Of a DNA stretch of 64,000 bases, positions 61,144 through 64,000 are shown piece by piece. The notes below the pieces were generated by a model. That model was not told where the DNA came from. It ran no database searches and was given only the letters and a program-made list of their open reading frames with translations. The DNA is from Nostoc sp. NMS8. Lineage in GTDB: Bacteria; Cyanobacteriota; Cyanobacteriia; Cyanobacteriales; Nostocaceae. Numbering within the stretch: position 1 is the stretch's first letter; the number at the start of each line of letters is the position of its first letter. The stretch is taken from the NCBI RefSeq assembly GCF_017115045.1, contig NZ_JABXKK010000116.1:164464-228463 (forward strand). The letters are read 5' to 3'. Both the position numbers and the translations under genes were made by a program.

Positions 61144-61548
61144 ATGAAGCTTCAGTTAACACACCTGAGACTACTTGTCTCAAACTATAAAGATTCTTTT
61201 CTGTTCTACCGGGATCTGCTCAAATTTGATGTCGATTGGGGCGATGAAGATAGCGGATATGCTGAGTTTAATACCGGATATTTCAAACTAGGTTTGTTCA
61301 AAAAAGAATTAATGGCTGAAGTAGTCCCCAGAATCGAACAGCCTTCTTATGTTGCCAGTCGAGATAAAACTGTCTTAGTTTTCGCAGTCGATAACGTGGA
61401 TGAAGTCTATGAGCAAGTAAAGGCTCAGAATGCGATCGTTGTGACTGAACCACAAGATCGCTCAGACTGGGGAATTCGCACAGCCCATTTCCGCGATCCT
61501 GATGGCAATCTCATCGAAATCTACAACAATCTCGGAATTATCAGTTAA
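61144..61548 (+). CDS. VOC/glyoxalase-fold protein
   Basis: 134 residues with one VOC module pair: THLRLLVSNYKDSFLFYRDL at the N-terminus and AHFRDPDGNLIEIYNNLG at the end. The first His of the usual metal site is visible (residue 6-7) and the last Glu (LIEIYN), so a metal-dependent activity on small molecules is possible; a glyoxalase-like or antibiotic-resistance-like role is not proven. AGGGGA precedes the ATG. It follows miaE by 18 bp, likely one operon. Confidence 0.85.
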   Translation: MKLQLTHLRLLVSNYKDSFLFYRDLLKFDVDWGDEDSGYAEFNTGYFKLGLFKKELMAEVVPRIEQPSYVASRDKTVLVFAVDNVDEVYEQVKAQNAIVVTEPQDRSDWGIRTAHFRDPDGNLIEIYNNLGIIS

Positions 61549-61640
61549 TTTTAATTACAGTTTTAATAGTCAAGCCCACTTCGATAATTCAGGTTCACTG
61601 TCTATGTAGATGGTGGTTTTTTCTTTCTGACTTTATTCAT

Positions 61641-61793
61641 TTAACCAAGGAACGACAGACCGAAAATTGTACCCGGTTCAGCAATAGCAGTTGTTGTCAA
61701 CTGACCGCCAAAATCAAACCTACAGTTTTGGTATGTGTCACATCTTTCTGCTAAAAAGCCATCCTTCAAAAATATCTTAATACAGCATTTCAT
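61641..61793 (-). pseudogene. Possible decayed PEP-CTERM protein end
   Basis: A minus-strand frame of 50 codons ends in DFGGQLTTTAIAEPGTIF then GLSFLG-stop. PEPxx plus a hydrophobic start is the PEP-CTERM exosortase signal; just after the stop, the frame continues with NKVRKKKPP, the typical basic tail. The membrane segment is thus cut by a stop codon. It overlaps the end of the heptad-repeat frame (61777-62124) by 17 bp. I infer a decayed C-terminus of an exported protein. Confidence 0.4.
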
Positions 61794-61832
61794 TAATTTG
61801 TGGCAAATTAAATTTGGCAATACCCGACAATA

Positions 61833-62124
61833 TTAATGCATCAGCTTGCATTGTTAATGTATCGGCTTGCACTGTTAATGTATCGACTTGCATTGTTAAT
61901 GTATCGGCTTGCACTGTTAATGTATCGACTTGCATTGTTAATGTATCGGCTTGCACTGTTAATGTATCGACTTGCATTGTTAATGTATCGGCTTGCACTG
62001 TTAATGTATCGACTTGCATTGTTAATGCATCGACTTGCATTGTTAATGTATCGGCTTGCACTGTTAATGCATCGACTTGCATTGTTAATGCATCGACTTG
62101 CATTGTTAATGTATCGGCTTGCAT
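61833..62124. repeat. 21-bp minisatellite, 13 full copies
   Basis: Unit CTTGCA(T/C)TGTTAATG(T/C)ATCG(G/A), perfect spacing 21 bp from 61845 to 62117 with partial units at both ends. Copies alternate as dimers (CATTG...CGG then CACTG...CGA), giving a 42-bp higher-order period. Since 21 is a multiple of three, open frames arise on both strands; on the minus strand (61777-62124) it would be TLTVQAD/TLTMQVD heptads. I see no ribosome site or conserved flank proving it is translated. Confidence 0.92.
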
Positions 62125-62160
62125 TAAAAACGCTACGCTTTTACACCATGTTCTTAATGC

Positions 62161-62327
62161 TTAGAGGTTGTTTGAAAAGTGTTTCGCTGTAACTTTAGGC
62201 ACTTTAGATCCCCCCTAACCCCCCTTAAAAAGGGGGGAACCGGAATCAAAGTCCCCCTTTTTAAGGGGGATTTAGGGGGATCTAAAATTTTAGATACCGA
62301 CAAGAGGACTTTTCAAACATCTTCTTA
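62161..62327. mobile_element. MITE-like element, family 1, copy 3 (inverted)
   Basis: TTAGAGGTTGTTTGAAAAGT at the left and CTTTTCAAACATCTTCTTA at the right; reverse complement of the copies at 16532 and 54898. It lies 35 bp from the minisatellite and its right end shares TTA with the next element. Confidence 0.85.
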
Positions 62328-62451
62328 GAGACTTCTAAATAAAAAATATTCAATTAACTCTTGTGGGGTGGGCAACATGAGCGTTCAGTTTATATGGCTC
62401 TCGTGTCGCGACCCCACAAAATTGCATAATTTATTTCTTGGAGTTCCCTTA
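62325..62451. mobile_element. MITE-like element, family 2, copy 3
   Basis: TTAGAGACTTCTAAATAAAA at the left and TTTCTTGGAGTTCCCTTA at the right, with TTGTGGGGTGGGC inside. It abuts the family 1 element with shared TTA. The rest up to 62651 holds no gene that I recognise. Confidence 0.75.
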
Positions 62452-62687
62452 TGTCATTGCGAAATCCCAAAGTAACACTGTAGGAATCGGAATCACTACG
62501 CTAGTTGGCACAAGCGCCTGCTAGAGCAAGTCCTGACGTAGATTACAGAATCTCCGTACCTTCAGGTCGGGGAGTATCAATGACACCTTGAGAGTATCGT
62601 CTAAAATAGACTCTGCCATAAAAGCTATTTGCTGGGTAAATTGGGATATAGATGCGGAAAATTTTTCTGTGTAAACTTGACCAGCAA

Positions 62688-63185
62688 ATGGTAATGAAAA
62701 ACTATTATCAAGATTTTATAATTCGTGATTGGGTGCAAAGCGATCGCACAAGAGCCGCCGAAGTCATCAGTTATGTATTATCAGAATACGGTTTGGGTTG
62801 GGAACCAAACGGTGCTGACCGAGATGTGCTGCGAGTAGAGGAATATTATTTAGCTACTGGGGGAGAGTTTTGGGTAATTGAACACCAAAGCCAGTTAGTC
62901 GGTACTGGAGCATACTACCCCATACACCGAGGCGAAAAAGCTGTAGAAATCCGCAAAATGTATCTTTTGCCCAGCATCAGGGGTTTGGGATTAGGGAAAT
63001 ATTTGTTACAACAGCTAGAAGCAGCGATCGCAAAGCGTGGTTTTCAGGAAATTTGGATTGAAACCGCCAGTGTTTTGGTGGAAGCAGTCAAGCTGTATGA
63101 AAGCAACGGTTACACTCCAGCAACAGGAGTAGAAACAACAAGGTGCGATCGCGTGTATGTGAAGTCATTAGTCTTTGACCAATGA
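62688..63185 (+). CDS. GNAT family N-acetyltransferase
   Basis: About 165 residues. Acetyl-CoA site MYLLPSIRGLGLGKYLLQQL at about 100-120, followed by WIETASVLVEAVKLYESNG and GYTPATG, as in GNAT proteins. The substrate is unknown. The start is either 62652 or the ATG at 62688/62694; the conserved fold begins with IIRDWVQSDR, so a late start is favoured. It is followed by STRR heptamers and the ComF-like gene in the same direction. Confidence 0.85.
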   Translation: MVMKNYYQDFIIRDWVQSDRTRAAEVISYVLSEYGLGWEPNGADRDVLRVEEYYLATGGEFWVIEHQSQLVGTGAYYPIHRGEKAVEIRKMYLLPSIRGLGLGKYLLQQLEAAIAKRGFQEIWIETASVLVEAVKLYESNGYTPATGVETTRCDRVYVKSLVFDQ

Positions 63186-63204
63186 CTAATGACTAATGAC
63201 TAAG
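63174..63204. repeat. Heptamer STRR at the end of the GNAT gene
   Basis: Tandem ATGACTA-type heptamers (GACCAATGACTAATGACTAA then TGACTAAGGA) cover the GNAT stop codon and the 30-bp gap before the ComF-like gene, whose ribosome site AAGGA is just behind them. Confidence 0.75.
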
Positions 63205-63215
63205 GACAATTCTAA

Positions 63216-63893
63216 ATGCAAATTTGGATTAAAAATCTCACAGGCTTACTCAATCTTTTTCTCCAATCCCATTGCCCCCTATGTCAACGCGCAACTTCTC
63301 AAGAATTCTGTCAGAACTGCACTAGACAACTGCAAAAATGTCAACGTAAAGACCCCATTTCTCTATGGCAAGAGCCAATACCAGTGTTTGGCTGGGGGGA
63401 GTATGGTGGCCCAGTGAAACGAGCGATCGCGGCGATGAAATACGAAAATCAACCCCAGATAGCTCGTCCTTTGGGTCAATGGTTAGGAGAAGCATGGTTG
63501 TTAAATTCACCGAGGCGAGATAGCCAGCCTGTGGTAGTTCCCATCCCACTCCACGCTAGCAAACAAAAGCAACGTAAATATAATCAAGCCGCACTGATCG
63601 CACAAAGCTTCTGCGAAATAACTGGATTAAAATTGAAACTAAACGGTCTAGTAAGAGTGCGAGAAACAGAAGCGCAATTTGGTTTATCGGTATCTAAACG
63701 AGAAAAAAACTTGACTCAAGCTTTTGCTGTTGGGCAAGAATTTCGCCATCGTCCCCCAAATGTTCCAGTGTTGTTAGTGGACGACATTTATACTACTGGT
63801 GCTACTGCCAGGTCTGCTGTGCAAACACTTCGTCAGTATGGAATTGTAGTCTTAGGATTAGTAGCTGTAGCCACTGCTGTCAAAGACGGATGA
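63216..63893 (+). CDS. ComF-family phosphoribosyltransferase-like protein
   Basis: 225 residues. An N-terminal zinc-finger-like pair, CPLC and CQNC (about 20-36), is followed by VKRAIAAMKYENQPQ and a PRTase domain with the PRPP loop VLLVDDIYTTGATA near the C-terminus. ComF proteins take part in DNA uptake in competent bacteria and in primosome-linked single-strand processing; natural competence occurs in several cyanobacteria, but only a general ComF role can be inferred. AAGGA precedes the ATG. It is the last complete gene in the window. Confidence 0.88.
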   Translation: MQIWIKNLTGLLNLFLQSHCPLCQRATSQEFCQNCTRQLQKCQRKDPISLWQEPIPVFGWGEYGGPVKRAIAAMKYENQPQIARPLGQWLGEAWLLNSPRRDSQPVVVPIPLHASKQKQRKYNQAALIAQSFCEITGLKLKLNGLVRVRETEAQFGLSVSKREKNLTQAFAVGQEFRHRPPNVPVLLVDDIYTTGATARSAVQTLRQYGIVVLGLVAVATAVKDG

Positions 63894-63958
63894 AGGACTG
63901 ATTTTCTTGATAAATTGACCGAATTATCCTATTTTTGTAGAAAAATTGCTTGAAATAT

Positions 63959-64000
63959 ATGAATAAAGTTTCTACGGCAGGTTTAAAGCAACTCATCATC
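63959..64000 (+). CDS. Possible start of a further gene (truncated by window end)
   Basis: From the ATG at 63959, 14 codons read MNKVSTAGLKQLII without stop. Nothing more can be said; there is no clear ribosome site, so it may not be real. Confidence 0.3.
   Translation, partial: MNKVSTAGLKQLII

Noticed and set aside
61814..62192. Two plus-strand open frames across the minisatellite
   Set aside because: They exist only because the 21-bp unit has no stop in those frames; no start signal or conserved part.

Overview
The window is chromosomal DNA of a cyanobacterium, most likely a filamentous Nostoc-type strain. Pointers are Mg-protoporphyrin methyltransferase, an NDH-1 subunit 4, a CemA/PxcA-type protein, a Tab2-type protein and a CrtO-type ketolase, together with very frequent GCGATCGC (HIP1) octamers, 7-bp short tandem repeats between genes, and many palindromic or MITE-like repeats. 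The species assignment is inference from content and style; no database was searched.

Layout. 1-10 kb: crtO (cut by the window edge), a DUF2993 protein, ribD, a Ser/Thr kinase, an acidic TerB-like fusion and a GH13 amylase with a starch-binding domain. 10-18.5 kb: a CsbD-like stress protein, two divergent signalling genes, ndhD, a secreted short protein, then an EgtC-like amidotransferase and a nucleotidyltransferase whose start codons lie one base apart. 18.5-30 kb: small membrane proteins, gene relics, chlM, an SMR transporter, an Eis-like acetyltransferase, an AMIN/beta-lactamase-fold protein, gatB, a P-loop kinase, a tandem pair of small RNA genes resembling Yfr2, and purH. 30-39 kb: a two-gene RNA end-healing and sealing cassette (ATP-dependent RNA ligase plus HD-polynucleotide kinase), an esterase that appears to start at CTG, coaBC, a pentapeptide protein, a relic gene carrying a MITE, and an SLH protein. 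39-51.6 kb: a TPR/coiled-coil protein, a methyltransferase, an aldo/keto reductase, Tab2, PmbA, moaC, tRNA-Arg(ACG), an MFS transporter, a glycosyltransferase and two cell-wall enzymes. 51.6-64 kb: pxcA, a PPK2 kinase, a CheB / CheR-PAS / hybrid-kinase signalling block, MiaE, a VOC protein, a repeat-rich gene-poor kilobase, a GNAT acetyltransferase and a ComF-like protein.

The most interesting system is the RNA repair cassette (30791-32812). Its HD-Pnk subunit seems to have absorbed a palindromic repeat into its N-terminus. Second is the tandem small-RNA locus at 28290-28560, whose predicted RNAs begin with a sequence complementary to the Yfr1 core motif. A third theme is repeat invasion: short Nostoc-type repeats appear as in-frame insertions or C-terminal tails in GatB, HD-Pnk and the AMIN/beta-lactamase protein. 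At least four MITE-like families occur, two of which sit head to tail beside a 21-bp minisatellite. Several relics (histidine kinase, TPR, STAND-like ATPase, PEP-CTERM, and a gene with four lesions) show active gene decay.
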